From Bin87 sp965220505 (lineage in GTDB: Bacteria; Chloroflexota; Dehalococcoidia; Lucifugimonadales; UBA3495): a stretch of DNA of 64,000 bases. The notes under the pieces are model-generated. The model was not told the DNA's origin, did no database searches, and worked only from the letters and a program-made list of their open reading frames with translations. Location of the stretch: NCBI GenBank assembly GCA_965220505.1, contig CBDCQE010000002.1, forward strand, positions 248,001 to 312,000. The letters are read 5' to 3'. The position numbers and the translations under genes were made by a program. Below, in pieces: positions 50,895 through 59,586 of this stretch; position 1 is the first letter of the stretch; each line of letters begins with the position of its first letter.

Positions 50895-51148
50895 TCCAGT
50901 AACTCCTGCAGACTGGGAGAAATGGGAGTTTGCTGCTCCCGCCACTGGATGAAATTCTCTGCCAGCGCTTTGCGGCGTTTCCGCGTTTCAACATCCTCTT
51001 CCGGCAAATCCTCTGCTCTTCCGGCCGGCACCAAGTGGGCTACCGCTTTCCCATCGCGAATAATTGCGATAGCCTCGCCCTGCTCAACCAATACCAAAAG
51101 CTGAGGCAAGCACTCCTGAGCGACATCCTCCTTAACTTCGCGCATCAC
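50876..51148 (-). CDS. Phd/YefM-family antitoxin
   Basis: The 90-residue protein has LPQLLVLVEQGEAIAIIRDG and KAVAHLVPAGR, the usual Phd-type strand-helix pattern. It is the upstream partner of the PIN toxin. It starts MMREVKEDV. The tail ELLDWRRSG overlaps the toxin's first codons. Confidence 0.82.
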   Translation of the reverse strand: MMREVKEDVAQECLPQLLVLVEQGEAIAIIRDGKAVAHLVPAGRAEDLPEEDVETRKRRKALAENFIQWREQQTPISPSLQELLDWRRSG

Positions 51149-51160
51149 TGAACCTCCGCG

Positions 51161-52117
51161 CTAGACTTGATCGGGCGACAGGCCGTGCTGCCGGAGTTGT
51201 TCCTCCAGAGCGCGGGCGCGGGCTTCAGCTTCCTGGCGGGCATCTTCAGCTTCCTGGCGGGCATCTTCGGCTTCCTGGCGGGCTCCTTCGGCTTCCTGGC
51301 GGGCATCTTCGGCTTCCTGGCGGGCTCCTTCGGCTTCCTGGCGGGCTCCTTCGGCTTCCTGGCGGGCATCTTCGGCTTCCTGGCGGGCTCCTTCGGCGGC
51401 GTCTCGCTCTGCCTCGGCGGCCTGGCGGGCGGCCACTTCCTCGGCCAGGTAGCTGAGCCAGGTTTGAGCCTCCGGGTCGTAGAGACGGAGTTCACCGTCA
51501 GGACGTTGGCAAACTTCCAACTCCAGCACCTCGCTGAACCCGCGGAGCATCCCGTCGTCGCCCAGCCCGATTTCGATGGGTTCGTATTCACCGTCCGGGG
51601 CCAACTGCTCGCCGACCAGTGCCGGGGAGAAAAGCTGGCCGGTGGGGTCGAAGCGCCAGTACTCGGTCACTCCCAGCGCCGCGTACAGGGCACGCTTCTC
51701 CGTCATATCGCGCACGAAGGTGCTGGGCGAGGCGATTTCGAGAACGAAATCGGGCGTCTTGCCCTCCTCGCGCCAGATGATGTACGAACTGCGAAGGTGA
51801 TCCTCCACGCCGAACACCACGAACACGTCCGGAGCCAGCCGCACCGTGTTGTCGTTCATGCGGTAGTAGATCAGCAGGTCGCCGGAGACGTAGACGTCAT
51901 CGCGGTCGGCGTAGCGCTGGCGCAGGGCAAGCACGGTTTCGGTCAGCGGGTAAAACTGGGCGTCGGTTTCTGCCATTGGGTTCCCGTCCGATTCAGGGTA
52001 GTAGATGTCCGGGTCGTCCTCGGACAGCGGGCGATCCAGACCTTCCCGGACGAACCGGTTGACCAGTTCCTGGACCCTGATGCGCGGGCGGGTTTTTGCC
52101 TCGGTTGCAGTGGTCAT
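51161..52117 (-). CDS. Uma2-family endonuclease with heptad-repeat tail
   Basis: The 318-residue protein has the Uma2 core: VRLAPDVFVVFGVEDH, GKTPDFVLEIASPSTFVRD, K in MTEKRALYAALGVTEYWRFD. The C-terminal 100 residues are eight ARQEAE[DG] repeats, which should form a long helix or coiled coil. DNA repeats of 21 bp encode them. The nuclease residues appear intact. It is the only Uma2 in the window with such a tail. Confidence 0.87.
   Translation of the reverse strand: MTTATEAKTRPRIRVQELVNRFVREGLDRPLSEDDPDIYYPESDGNPMAETDAQFYPLTETVLALRQRYADRDDVYVSGDLLIYYRMNDNTVRLAPDVFVVFGVEDHLRSSYIIWREEGKTPDFVLEIASPSTFVRDMTEKRALYAALGVTEYWRFDPTGQLFSPALVGEQLAPDGEYEPIEIGLGDDGMLRGFSEVLELEVCQRPDGELRLYDPEAQTWLSYLAEEVAARQAAEAERDAAEGARQEAEDARQEAEGARQEAEGARQEAEDARQEAEGARQEAEDARQEAEDARQEAEARARALEEQLRQHGLSPDQV
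51224..51391. repeat. Eight 21-bp tandem repeats encoding ARQEAE units
   Basis: In-frame repeats of about 21 bp with two variants (D or G after ARQEAE) lie in the Uma2 gene. Slippage could change copy number without a frameshift. Confidence 0.85.
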
Positions 52118-52146
52118 GCTGGTTTCGCTCCCGTGCCGTGGGGCGT

Positions 52147-52434
52147 TTAGACGCCCTCCACAATCATCACGTTGGAGATGGTGGAAGCGATACGCAGTTC
52201 CTTGGGGCCGGCGTAGTCGTCGGAGTAGTACCAGCCGTTGGCCTTCTCCAGGCTGTCGAACTCCAGGATGACGGTGCGGCGGGTCGGTTGGTCGCCCTCC
52301 ACCACGGTCACGTCCCCGCCGCGCGCCAGGTAACGCCCGCCGTGCTTCTCGATGGTGGCGGGAACCTGCCCACGGTAGACCTCGAACTTCTCGGGGTCGG
52401 TCACTTCAATCGTCGCGATGATATAGGCAGCCAT
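52147..52434 (-). CDS. DUF1330-family protein
   Basis: The 95-residue protein starts AAYIIATIEVTDPEKFEVYR and has GGRYLARGGDVTVVEGD and RTVILEFDSLEKANGWYYS, the full DUF1330 pattern (dimeric ferredoxin-like fold). Catalytic function is unknown. It is divergent from the aldehyde dehydrogenase gene, but the intergenic gap is 175 bp. Confidence 0.88.
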   Translation of the reverse strand: MAAYIIATIEVTDPEKFEVYRGQVPATIEKHGGRYLARGGDVTVVEGDQPTRRTVILEFDSLEKANGWYYSDDYAGPKELRIASTISNVMIVEGV

Positions 52435-52609
52435 GGGTTGTCTCCTTGGCGAAAACTGGCCGCCGGTGTGCAGATATTCGCGGCCATTGCCATTCTAACC
52501 CGCGCGCATCACCCGCCGCCACGCCGCTTGCCGTGGGTTGAACCCGGTAGTATTCTGATTCGCACTCGCCAACCGCCGGAGGCGGACGGAAACAGGAGCG
52601 CCTGCCAAG

Positions 52610-54106
52610 ATGCCCACCACCGAAGTTCGCACGCACAACAACTTTATCAATGGCCAGTGGACACCCTCCGACTCCGGCCGCACCTACTCCGTGTACAACC
52701 CAGCCCACAAGGACATGCTGCTGGGGCACTTTCAGCTGTCCAACCCGGAGGACACCCTGCGCGCCGTGGCGGCGGCATCAGAAGCCGCCGAAGGCTGGGC
52801 GGACACGCCGGCGCCGGTGCGCGCCCAGGTGCTCTTCCGCGCCCTGGAGATCATGGAACGCCGGTCCGAGGAGATCGCCAGAACCATCACCGAGGAGGAA
52901 GGGAAGCCGTTGCCCGACGCCCGGGGCGAGGTCAAACGGGCCATGAACATCATGGAGTACGCGGCCGGCGAAGGCCGCCGGATGTTCGGCTACACCACCC
53001 CGTCGGAACTGCCCAACACGGTGGCCTACACGGTGCGCCGACCCCTGGGCGTGGTTGGCATCATCACCCCGTGGAACTTCCCCATCGCCATTCCCGCCTG
53101 GAAGATGGCGCCGGCGCTGATCTGCGGCAACGCGCTCATCTTCAAGCCGGCCTCCAGCACTCCGCTGTGCGCGGTGAAGCTGACCGAGGTGTTCGAGGAG
53201 GCCGGCGTCCCGCCCGGCGTGCTGAACCTGATCACCGGTCCCGGTGGCAGCGTGGGTAACGCCCTGGTGGAATCGCCCGACGTGGCCGGCATCTCGTTTA
53301 CCGGCAGCACCGAGATCGGCACCGACCTCTATACTCGCGGCGCGTCTCTGCTCAAGAAGGTACAGGCCGAGATGGGCGGCAAGAACGCCGTCATCCTGCT
53401 GGCCGACGCCGACCTGGACAAGGCCCTGGGCGGCATCGTGCAGGGCGCCTTCGGCTCGACGGGGCAGCGTTGCACGGCCACCAGCCGGGTGATCGTCGAG
53501 GACGGCGTGTACGACCAGTTCATGGAGGAGTTGATCCAGCGCACGTCCAGGCTGACCATCGGCGACGGCTTGGAGGACGGCATCGACGTGAGCCCCCTGT
53601 CCAGCGAGTCGCAGCAGCGCACGGTGTCCGACTACATCACCGTGGGCCGGGACGAAGGGGCGACCGTGGCATTCGGAGGCCGGACGCTGAGCGGCGGTAT
53701 CTTCGACGAGGGCTGGTACGTGGAGCCGACCATCTTCACCGACGTGACGCCGGACATGCGCATCGCCAGGGAGGAGATCTTCGGACCGGTGCTGACGGTG
53801 TTCCGCGCCCGCGACCTGGAACACGCCGTTGAGATCTCCAACAGCGTCAAGTTCGGCTTGTCGTCCTCGGTCTACACGCGGGACATCCCCCGGGCGTTCA
53901 AGTACATCAACACCGTCGACGCCGGCATGGTCCACGTCAACGCGCCGACCCTGGGCGGCGAGGTCCACCTTCCCTTCGGCGGCCTGAAGGCGTCGGGCGT
54001 GGGCCAGCGTGAGCAGGGCGTGGAAGCGGTGGACTTCTTCAGTGAGGTCATCACCGTCTACATCGACTACGCCGACGAAGCCCGGGCGCAGGCGCGGTTC
54101 ATCTGA
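52610..54106 (+). CDS. Aldehyde dehydrogenase
   Basis: The 498-residue NAD(P)-dependent enzyme has GVVGIITPWNFPIAIPAWKM, the catalytic Glu in QAEMGGKNAVILL, and the catalytic Cys in STGQRCTATSR. It resembles alpha-ketoglutaric-semialdehyde and related dehydrogenases in the GQRCTATSR block. Substrate not certain. GGAGCGCC... precedes the ATG. Confidence 0.9.
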   Translation: MPTTEVRTHNNFINGQWTPSDSGRTYSVYNPAHKDMLLGHFQLSNPEDTLRAVAAASEAAEGWADTPAPVRAQVLFRALEIMERRSEEIARTITEEEGKPLPDARGEVKRAMNIMEYAAGEGRRMFGYTTPSELPNTVAYTVRRPLGVVGIITPWNFPIAIPAWKMAPALICGNALIFKPASSTPLCAVKLTEVFEEAGVPPGVLNLITGPGGSVGNALVESPDVAGISFTGSTEIGTDLYTRGASLLKKVQAEMGGKNAVILLADADLDKALGGIVQGAFGSTGQRCTATSRVIVEDGVYDQFMEELIQRTSRLTIGDGLEDGIDVSPLSSESQQRTVSDYITVGRDEGATVAFGGRTLSGGIFDEGWYVEPTIFTDVTPDMRIAREEIFGPVLTVFRARDLEHAVEISNSVKFGLSSSVYTRDIPRAFKYINTVDAGMVHVNAPTLGGEVHLPFGGLKASGVGQREQGVEAVDFFSEVITVYIDYADEARAQARFI

Positions 54107-54119
54107 CCCTGCCAGCCTC

Positions 54120-54145
54120 GTCATTGCGAGCGCAGCGCGGCAATC
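54120..54145. repeat. Intergenic repeat, inverted copy, overlapping a start codon
   Basis: GTCATTGCGAGCGCAGCG and CGGCAATC match in reverse the 26-bp element at 31839-31864. The TTG of the following gene lies within it. Confidence 0.55.
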
Positions 54146-54918
54146 CCGCCGGTCTGACGGCGGTCTGGGTTGCCGCGCTGCTTTTGCTGTCGGCAGCAGC
54201 GTGCGGACCCAACGACGCTGAGCTGGAGGCGCGAGTCCAGCAAGCGGTGGCGGATGCCGTCGCAGAGGCCGCGACGCCGCACCTGGCTGCCGTTTACCAG
54301 CAGGCTTGGCCCTCGGTGTTCTACATCGAGCCCGAGGATGGGCAGCATGGCACCGGCTGGCTGCTGGAGCCCGGGGTGATTGTCACCGCCGCCCACGTGG
54401 TATCCGGCAGCGCGGAGGTCACCGTGCGGCAGGCGGCCGCGCCGGCATTCTCCGCCACGGTGGCCGGCACGGATGAGCGCCGGGACGTTGCGTTGCTCCG
54501 GTACGACGCCGGCGCGACACAACTGGGAGCCGGCGCGGCCCCGCTGGTCCTGGGCGACGCGGACATCCACGACATCGCCAGGGATCTGCTGGCCCTGGGC
54601 TATTCGGGCAGCGGCGTCAAGAGCGACGGCCAGGTGGGCTCGCCCAAGGCCAACGCCGGCATCCTGTCCCAGATCACCAACTTCGGGGCGCAGAGCTACG
54701 GCCGCAACCTCGAGATGGACGCCCCCATCGATCCGGGGGACAGCGGCGGGCCGGTGCTCAACACGGCCGGCGAGGTAGTCGGAATGGTCCGCGCGGCGGC
54801 GCGCCGGACGCCGGGAGGCGTGCAGGTGGTGGGCACTTTCTACGCCGTGCACGCGGACGAGATACGGGCGGCGGTGGAGGGGATCAGAAATCGCGGAAGT
54901 CCGGCTCCTCAGCAATAG
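54124..54918 (+). CDS. HtrA-like trypsin-type serine protease, lipoprotein
   Basis: The 264-residue protein has a lipoprotein signal ending in LLLLSAAACG. The catalytic triad is present: TAAHVV (His), RRDVALLRY (Asp) and DPGDSGGPVL (Ser). There is no PDZ domain, so it is a single-domain exported protease. The start TTG at 54124 lies in a dispersed repeat and has no ribosome site, so the true start may be a few codons later. Its 3' end overlaps the convergent Fic gene. Confidence 0.8.
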   Translation: MRAQRGNPAGLTAVWVAALLLLSAAACGPNDAELEARVQQAVADAVAEAATPHLAAVYQQAWPSVFYIEPEDGQHGTGWLLEPGVIVTAAHVVSGSAEVTVRQAAAPAFSATVAGTDERRDVALLRYDAGATQLGAGAAPLVLGDADIHDIARDLLALGYSGSGVKSDGQVGSPKANAGILSQITNFGAQSYGRNLEMDAPIDPGDSGGPVLNTAGEVVGMVRAAARRTPGGVQVVGTFYAVHADEIRAAVEGIRNRGSPAPQQ

Positions 54919-56056
54919 CATTGAGGATGCCCTGGGCGACGTAGAGCTGGGGGCGGCGGCGGCCTTCCACCGGGGTCAAGATTCCCGCATCTACCAAGCG
55001 TGACAAGTGCCCCTGAGCCGACGTATGGGATACACCGATGAGTGACTGAATTCGAGGAGATGTTATGTACGGTTGTTCAAAGAGCGACGTGATGAGTTGA
55101 AACTCTGTGCCAGCGGTACGGTGGGACCTAACCCGATCCTGATAGTCTGAACTGATCTTGTCCAGATTTTCTATTCGGGCCAAGGCGTCAGTAGCCACCG
55201 CCGCAACAGCCATCAGGAAAAATTGAAGCCATGTTTCCCACTCACCGCGCAGGCTCACCCCTAGCAGCAAGTCTACATATTCCTGACGATATTTGGCAAA
55301 ATAGTCGCTGAGGTATAGCCAAGGGTGCTGCAGGTATTCACGCTCGCAAAGCAGCAGAGTTATAAGTACCCTACCAGTACGTCCGTTGCCATCCTCGAAG
55401 GGATGAATAGCCTCGAATTGGTAATGTATTAATGCTGCCTGGACTAACGTCGGAATCGAGGCGCCGGATGCAATGAATGCTTCCAGTGCGTACAGTGCAG
55501 CGGTCATCTCATCAGGTGGAGGAGGAACGTATCGTGCGTACTGTATCCCGCGCCGTCCGCCAATCACCACCTGTCCATTGCGAAACTCCCCCGGACGGCG
55601 GTTGCCTCCCCTAACCCCGGACATGAGCTCTCGATGAACGTCGCGAATCAACCGCAGGCTCATCGGCAGTTCCTGCAGACGCTCTAGGCCCAACTGCATA
55701 GCCCTGACGTGATTATCCACTTCCTCGGCATCATCCCGGTCGGCCGCCATTCCGGCGAGTTGGAACTGATAGACATCTGGAAAATCCGAAGTCGTACCTT
55801 CTATGCGGCTTGAGGCCACCGCTTCGCGTGTTGTCATGGGTCTAATCAACAGGTACGGATTAGGCATACTGGCTGCGCGTCCATTTAGCCGGCTCAATGC
55901 TTGGTCAGCATGAGACAGCAGCCCAACCGTTGTTTCAGTCCAGACCAATTCCGGCGGCAAGGGGTCAGGTACGAAAGCAGGCCAATAACTGCCATCAAGC
56001 GTTTGTGCGGCTACCAACCGCCCTGGGCTTGCCTCAGTGAAATCAGATTCTCTCAT
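54884..56056 (-). CDS. Fic-domain protein (AMPylator-like)
   Basis: The 390-residue protein has the Fic active site HPFEDGNGRTGR. An N-terminal inhibitory motif (SSRIEGT) places it in the class II autoinhibited type. The N-terminal domain resembles DUF4172 (short leader MRESDFTEASPGR). The C-terminus is a winged helix (LIGVSHTSAQGHLSRLVDAG), so it may act as a transcription regulator. Target unknown. Confidence 0.88.
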   Translation of the reverse strand: MRESDFTEASPGRLVAAQTLDGSYWPAFVPDPLPPELVWTETTVGLLSHADQALSRLNGRAASMPNPYLLIRPMTTREAVASSRIEGTTSDFPDVYQFQLAGMAADRDDAEEVDNHVRAMQLGLERLQELPMSLRLIRDVHRELMSGVRGGNRRPGEFRNGQVVIGGRRGIQYARYVPPPPDEMTAALYALEAFIASGASIPTLVQAALIHYQFEAIHPFEDGNGRTGRVLITLLLCEREYLQHPWLYLSDYFAKYRQEYVDLLLGVSLRGEWETWLQFFLMAVAAVATDALARIENLDKISSDYQDRVRSHRTAGTEFQLITSLFEQPYITSPRIQSLIGVSHTSAQGHLSRLVDAGILTPVEGRRRPQLYVAQGILNAIAEEPDFRDF

Positions 56057-56119
56057 TACCGTCCTCTCATGAGATCAACTGGCGATGGACGCCAGCGAAT
56101 TAGTGCAAGGATATCACAT

Positions 56120-56276
56120 CAACCTTGCACTACGCCGGCTCCAATGCAAGGTTCCTTGCGTTCCTTGTCAAGAAATGCAGCCTTTCGGCTCCAACCTTGC
56201 ACTACGCCGGCTCCAATGCAAGGTTCCTTGCGTTCCTTGTCAAGAAATGCAGCCTTTCGGCTCCAACCTTGCACTA
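56120..56276. repeat. 72-bp tandem repeat, 2.2 copies
   Basis: Copies start at 56120, 56192 and 56264 (partial). Units are identical where compared. Each carries a perfect 9-bp inverted repeat AACCTTGCA / TGCAAGGTT around a 15-base spacer. Between the Fic gene and DUF2203; no convincing gene spans it. Confidence 0.9.
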
Positions 56277-56299
56277 TCAGCGGCCGTACTTTCCGTGAT

Positions 56300-56698
56300 T
56301 TACAGCGGCCGCCGCCCCGCGAAGCCCGTATTCGTGGGGTGCCACCAGCCTATGGACGGCTCGCCGCGCTGCCAGCAGAGGTACACCACCTCGCCCTCGC
56401 GGCGGGACGGGAAGTCCACCAGGCCCCGGCCGATGTCCCGCACCTGGATGCCCCGCTCGGTGAGCTCCCGCACCGCGTCCTGCAGGCGCTGGGTGAGCTG
56501 GGAGACGATGCGCTCCGACTCGGCGATGTCCTCCTCGCTGCTGGAGTGGCCGTTGCTGCGGCGACGGCGCAGCAGGGACAGCAACTCCTCCTGCTGGCGC
56601 ACCAACTCGGCCCGCAGTGGCGCCATGGCCTCAAACCGCTCTTCCAGCCATGGTACCAGGTCGTTGGCCTCCTCGAGGCTGAACATCCGCTCCTGCAT
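56300..56698 (-). CDS. DUF2203-family protein
   Basis: The 132-residue protein has FSLEEANDLVPWLEERFEAM, a helical coiled segment, and IQVRDIGRGLVDFPSRREGE then VYLCWQRGEPSIGWWH, which mark DUF2203. It is widespread near tRNA-modification genes; function unknown. ATG at 56698 is chosen; an in-frame GTG at 56716 is the alternative. It is divergent from trmI. Confidence 0.85.
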   Translation of the reverse strand: MQERMFSLEEANDLVPWLEERFEAMAPLRAELVRQQEELLSLLRRRRSNGHSSSEEDIAESERIVSQLTQRLQDAVRELTERGIQVRDIGRGLVDFPSRREGEVVYLCWQRGEPSIGWWHPTNTGFAGRRPL

Positions 56699-56706
56699 AA
56701 CGGCGG

Positions 56707-56713
56707 TATAATA
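56707..56713. promoter_or_regulatory. Overlapping divergent -10 boxes before trmI and DUF2203
   Basis: TATAATA is a -10 box (TATAAT at 56707-56712) for trmI and, on the other strand, TATTAT for the DUF2203 gene. The trmI ATG follows seven bases later, where transcription should start, so a leaderless message is possible. Confidence 0.45.
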
Positions 56714-56718
56714 CACTA

Positions 56719-57612
56719 ATGACCTCGCCAGACAATGATGCCAGCAACAATCACGATTGCAACGAGGCTGCGTCCTCGGCGATGACGGAGATTGATGCTG
56801 GCGACCGCAGCCAGTTCCACGCGGGAGAACTGGCTCTGTTCCTGGACCGCAAGGGCCGCACCTACCAGGAGACGCTGAGCCCCGGCGGCGAGTTCCACTG
56901 CCACCTGGGATGGCTGCCCCACGACGACGTGATCGGGCAGCCCGTGGGCGGCTGGTACACCACCAGTCGCGGCCATGTCATGCTGGGCATCCGGCCTACC
57001 CTGGGCGACTACGTGCGCCTGATGCCGCGGGGGCCGCAGGTGATCTACGCCAAGGACCTGGGCAACATCGTGTCCATGGCAGACATCTTCCCCGGCGCCA
57101 CCATCGTCGAGGCGGGGCTAGGCTCCGGCGCGCTGACCACGGCCCTGCTGCGGGCCGTAGGCCCGATGGGGCGCGTGCACTCCTACGAGATCAACGAAGC
57201 CGTGGTGAACAAGGCGCTGTCCAACGTGCGCTCGGTGATACCCGACACCTCGCGCCACGAGGTCACCGTCGGCGACATCTTCGAGGGCATCTCGGATACC
57301 GACGTCGACCGGGTGATCCTGGACTTGCCGGAGCCGTGGCACGCGGTGGACGCCGCCGCCAACGCGCTGATCACCGGCGGCATCCTGCTGTCCTTCCTGC
57401 CCACGATATTGCAGGTGCAGGAACTGGTGCTGGCGCTGAACAGTGATGGCCGTTTTGCCCGGGTGGAGACCGCGGAGACCATGCTGCGGGGCTGGAACGT
57501 GTCCCGGCGCAGCGTGCGGCCAGCCCACCGCATGGTGGCCCACAGCGGGTTCATCACCACGGCAGTGCGCTGCGTGCCGCCCGGCCGGGAGGGCTACGCC
57601 TCCAGGCCGTGA
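56719..57612 (+). CDS. trmI: tRNA (adenine-N1)-methyltransferase TrmI
   Basis: The 297-residue enzyme methylates A58 of tRNA. It has YAKDLGNIVSMADIFPGATI and VEAGLGSGALTTALLRAVG (SAM-binding), then DLPEPWHAVD, the typical TrmI catalytic strand. The first about 20 residues are low complexity (MTSPDNDASNNHDC...). No ribosome site precedes the ATG, in line with a leaderless start. Its end overlaps the convergent deacetylase gene by 19 bases. Confidence 0.9.
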   Translation: MTSPDNDASNNHDCNEAASSAMTEIDAGDRSQFHAGELALFLDRKGRTYQETLSPGGEFHCHLGWLPHDDVIGQPVGGWYTTSRGHVMLGIRPTLGDYVRLMPRGPQVIYAKDLGNIVSMADIFPGATIVEAGLGSGALTTALLRAVGPMGRVHSYEINEAVVNKALSNVRSVIPDTSRHEVTVGDIFEGISDTDVDRVILDLPEPWHAVDAAANALITGGILLSFLPTILQVQELVLALNSDGRFARVETAETMLRGWNVSRRSVRPAHRMVAHSGFITTAVRCVPPGREGYASRP

Positions 57613-58721
57613 ACCGGGAACACGGCGTCTCTGATTGCAGCCACGCTCTCGGCGGCCAGCGCTCTTGCGTCGGCGCGGATGTGGTCGGGGATGTCGGGTA
57701 TCTCGGTGTCGCGCAGTGTGGTGCGGCCCAGCCGCTCGATGGCCGCCGTGGGGATGCGATCGGGCCAGTCGGCGCCGCACATGACGCCGTAGGCCAGGGT
57801 CCAGCAGCGGGCCACCGCGCCGATATCGTATCCGCCGCCTCCGGTGGCCAGCCACGGGTAGCCGAGCCCGCCCAGCCGCGTCACGGCGGCGATGAACCCC
57901 CGGCTGGTGACCTGCAGGTGGGTCAGCGGGTCGGTGTGGTAAGAGTCGATGCCCAACTGGGTGAGCAGCACATCGGGCGCAAAGGCTTCGAGCAGGGGCG
58001 GCACCACGGACTCGAAGGCCTCCAGGTAGATCTCGTCGTCGGTGTAGGGATACAGGGGCAGGTTGACGGCGTAGCCGACACCTTCGCCCGCGCCGACCTC
58101 GCCGGCGAAGCCGGTGCCCGGGAAGAGATACCGGCCCGACTCGTGCACCGAGATGGTGAGCACGCGTGGGTCGTCGTAGAAGGCGTCCTGCACGCCGTCG
58201 CCGTGGTGGGCGTCAATGTCCACGTAGGCGACGCGGAGGCCGCGCTGCAGCAGGTACATGATGGCGACCACGGGGTCATTGAACACGCAGAAGCCGCTGG
58301 CGTTGCGGGCCGCCGCGTGGTGCAGGCCGCCGCTGATGTTGAACGCCGCCGGAACCTCGCCGTCAGCGACCATGCGCGCGGCGGTGAGGGTCGCGCCGGT
58401 GCTGAGCATGGCGGCCTCGTACATGCCGGGATAGGTCGGGTTGTCGCCGCCCTGAGCGAAGCCGAAGCGCTGCGGCTGGAATCCGGTAAGACCCAGGCTG
58501 AAGGTCCTCACAGCGGCCATGTAGTCGCGGGAATGGAACGCGCCGACGCTGGACTCGTCAGCCAGCGTCGGGGTGACCAGCAGGGAATCGACGCCGTCGA
58601 AGGCTCCGTAGGCGTCCAGCAGTTCGTAGGTGTGCCGCAGCCGTATCGGCCGCATGGGATGGTCCTGGCGCAGCACGTGCTGACTCATGGCGTCGTCGTA
58701 GACGAAGGCGGCGCGGGGCAT
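57594..58721 (-). CDS. AcuC-like histone deacetylase superfamily protein
   Basis: The 375-residue Zn-dependent deacetylase has SGGLHHAAARNASGFCVFND and VAYVDIDAHHGDGVQDAFYD with the D-x-H metal site. It also has FAPDVLLTQLGIDSYHTDPL and ATGGGGYDI. These match AcuC and related amidohydrolases, which deacetylate proteins or small amides. ATG at 58721 (MPRAAFVYDD) is the usual start. Confidence 0.9.
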   Translation of the reverse strand: MPRAAFVYDDAMSQHVLRQDHPMRPIRLRHTYELLDAYGAFDGVDSLLVTPTLADESSVGAFHSRDYMAAVRTFSLGLTGFQPQRFGFAQGGDNPTYPGMYEAAMLSTGATLTAARMVADGEVPAAFNISGGLHHAAARNASGFCVFNDPVVAIMYLLQRGLRVAYVDIDAHHGDGVQDAFYDDPRVLTISVHESGRYLFPGTGFAGEVGAGEGVGYAVNLPLYPYTDDEIYLEAFESVVPPLLEAFAPDVLLTQLGIDSYHTDPLTHLQVTSRGFIAAVTRLGGLGYPWLATGGGGYDIGAVARCWTLAYGVMCGADWPDRIPTAAIERLGRTTLRDTEIPDIPDHIRADARALAAESVAAIRDAVFPVHGLEA

Positions 58722-58839
58722 GGATGATGTCCTCAACTTCGTGAATCGTGTGCAGCCGACAGAGTATCACGCGATGAGGCGGGGGGTGGGCCGACGTGAT
58801 AGACTTGCTACGCGCGCAGCTCTAAACGGAGGTGCCAAA

Positions 58840-59187
58840 ATGGCCGGCGAAACACCGCACGATACCCCGTTTGATGCAGGCTCAACCGACGTTCCGGGCC
58901 AAGCCGCTGATTCCGGTGAAAGAGAAACTTTCCTGTCGTTCTTGCGGAAGGACTTACAATGGGTGGCGATAGCGTGGGGGGGAGGTTGGTTCTTTGGCGT
59001 CATGTTTCTGTCAATAGCTTTCACTTTGGAAGACGCCACTAGAATCGCAGGGGTAGCTGCCGGCGGCATCTTCCTGATGATTGCGCCCGGCAGTTATGCC
59101 ACGTGGGAAACCTGGCGCGGCTATCGCTACAGTACCGACAAAGGCCGGCGAAAGTCGCGGGCCGGAGAGTCTCAAAATGCCGGATAG
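58840..59187 (+). CDS. Small membrane protein, unknown
   Basis: The 115-residue protein has an acidic N-terminus and two hydrophobic segments (VAIAWGGGWFFGVMFLSIAF and IAGVAAGGIFLMIAPGSYA), ending in a basic tail. CGGAGG lies before ATG 58840. It overlaps the next membrane protein gene by 11 bases, so the two are probably co-translated. No family recognised. Confidence 0.6.
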   Translation: MAGETPHDTPFDAGSTDVPGQAADSGERETFLSFLRKDLQWVAIAWGGGWFFGVMFLSIAFTLEDATRIAGVAAGGIFLMIAPGSYATWETWRGYRYSTDKGRRKSRAGESQNAG

Positions 59188-59542
59188 CCCGGAATGGGAA
59201 CGCCATTGGAATACAATATCCTTGGGCATAGTCACCGTGGCAACGGCAGCGGCAGGCGTTGCGCTGTTTACCGCTGACGTCACGGAAATTGTTACGTCCT
59301 GGACAACGTATTCGCTTGCGGTAATCGCGATACTTGCATACCTGAGTGTGCTCCACCTGGGCAGTAGAGTTATTTTCTCGACACCCGACGAACTTGGGCG
59401 ACGGAGAACAACCAAAAGGCGCATTGCGCGCAACCTGTATGGATGGTTCGTCCTAGAATTGCTGGCCTTGATCGGATTGCTGATTCCGGAGGCATTTGCC
59501 AGTCTGTTGCAATTGCTTGCGCCGGCCCCCTCGTCAGCGTAA
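59177..59542 (+). CDS. Small membrane protein, unknown
   Basis: The 121-residue protein has three hydrophobic segments (ISLGIVTVATAAAGVALF, YSLAVIAILAYLSVLHLGS and FVLELLALIGLLIPEAFAS) and a basic loop (RRRTTKRRIAR). ATG at 59177 follows GGAGAG. Partner of the gene it overlaps. No family recognised. Confidence 0.6.
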   Translation: MPDSPEWERHWNTISLGIVTVATAAAGVALFTADVTEIVTSWTTYSLAVIAILAYLSVLHLGSRVIFSTPDELGRRRTTKRRIARNLYGWFVLELLALIGLLIPEAFASLLQLLAPAPSSA

Positions 59543-59586
59543 ACCTCGCCAACGTCTCAACTCCTCCGCAAGCAGTAGCTATTGCG

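Noticed and set aside
51224..51391. CRISPR-like array
   Set aside because: The 21-bp units have no spacers and encode a regular heptad helix in a Uma2 gene.
51167..52150. + strand frame rich in FLAGIFG repeats
   Set aside because: It is the antisense of the Uma2 heptad repeats, not a membrane protein.
56085..56711. Open frames through the 72-bp tandem repeat
   Set aside because: They exist because the repeat length is a multiple of three; there is no start signal and the peptide continues into the antisense of DUF2203.
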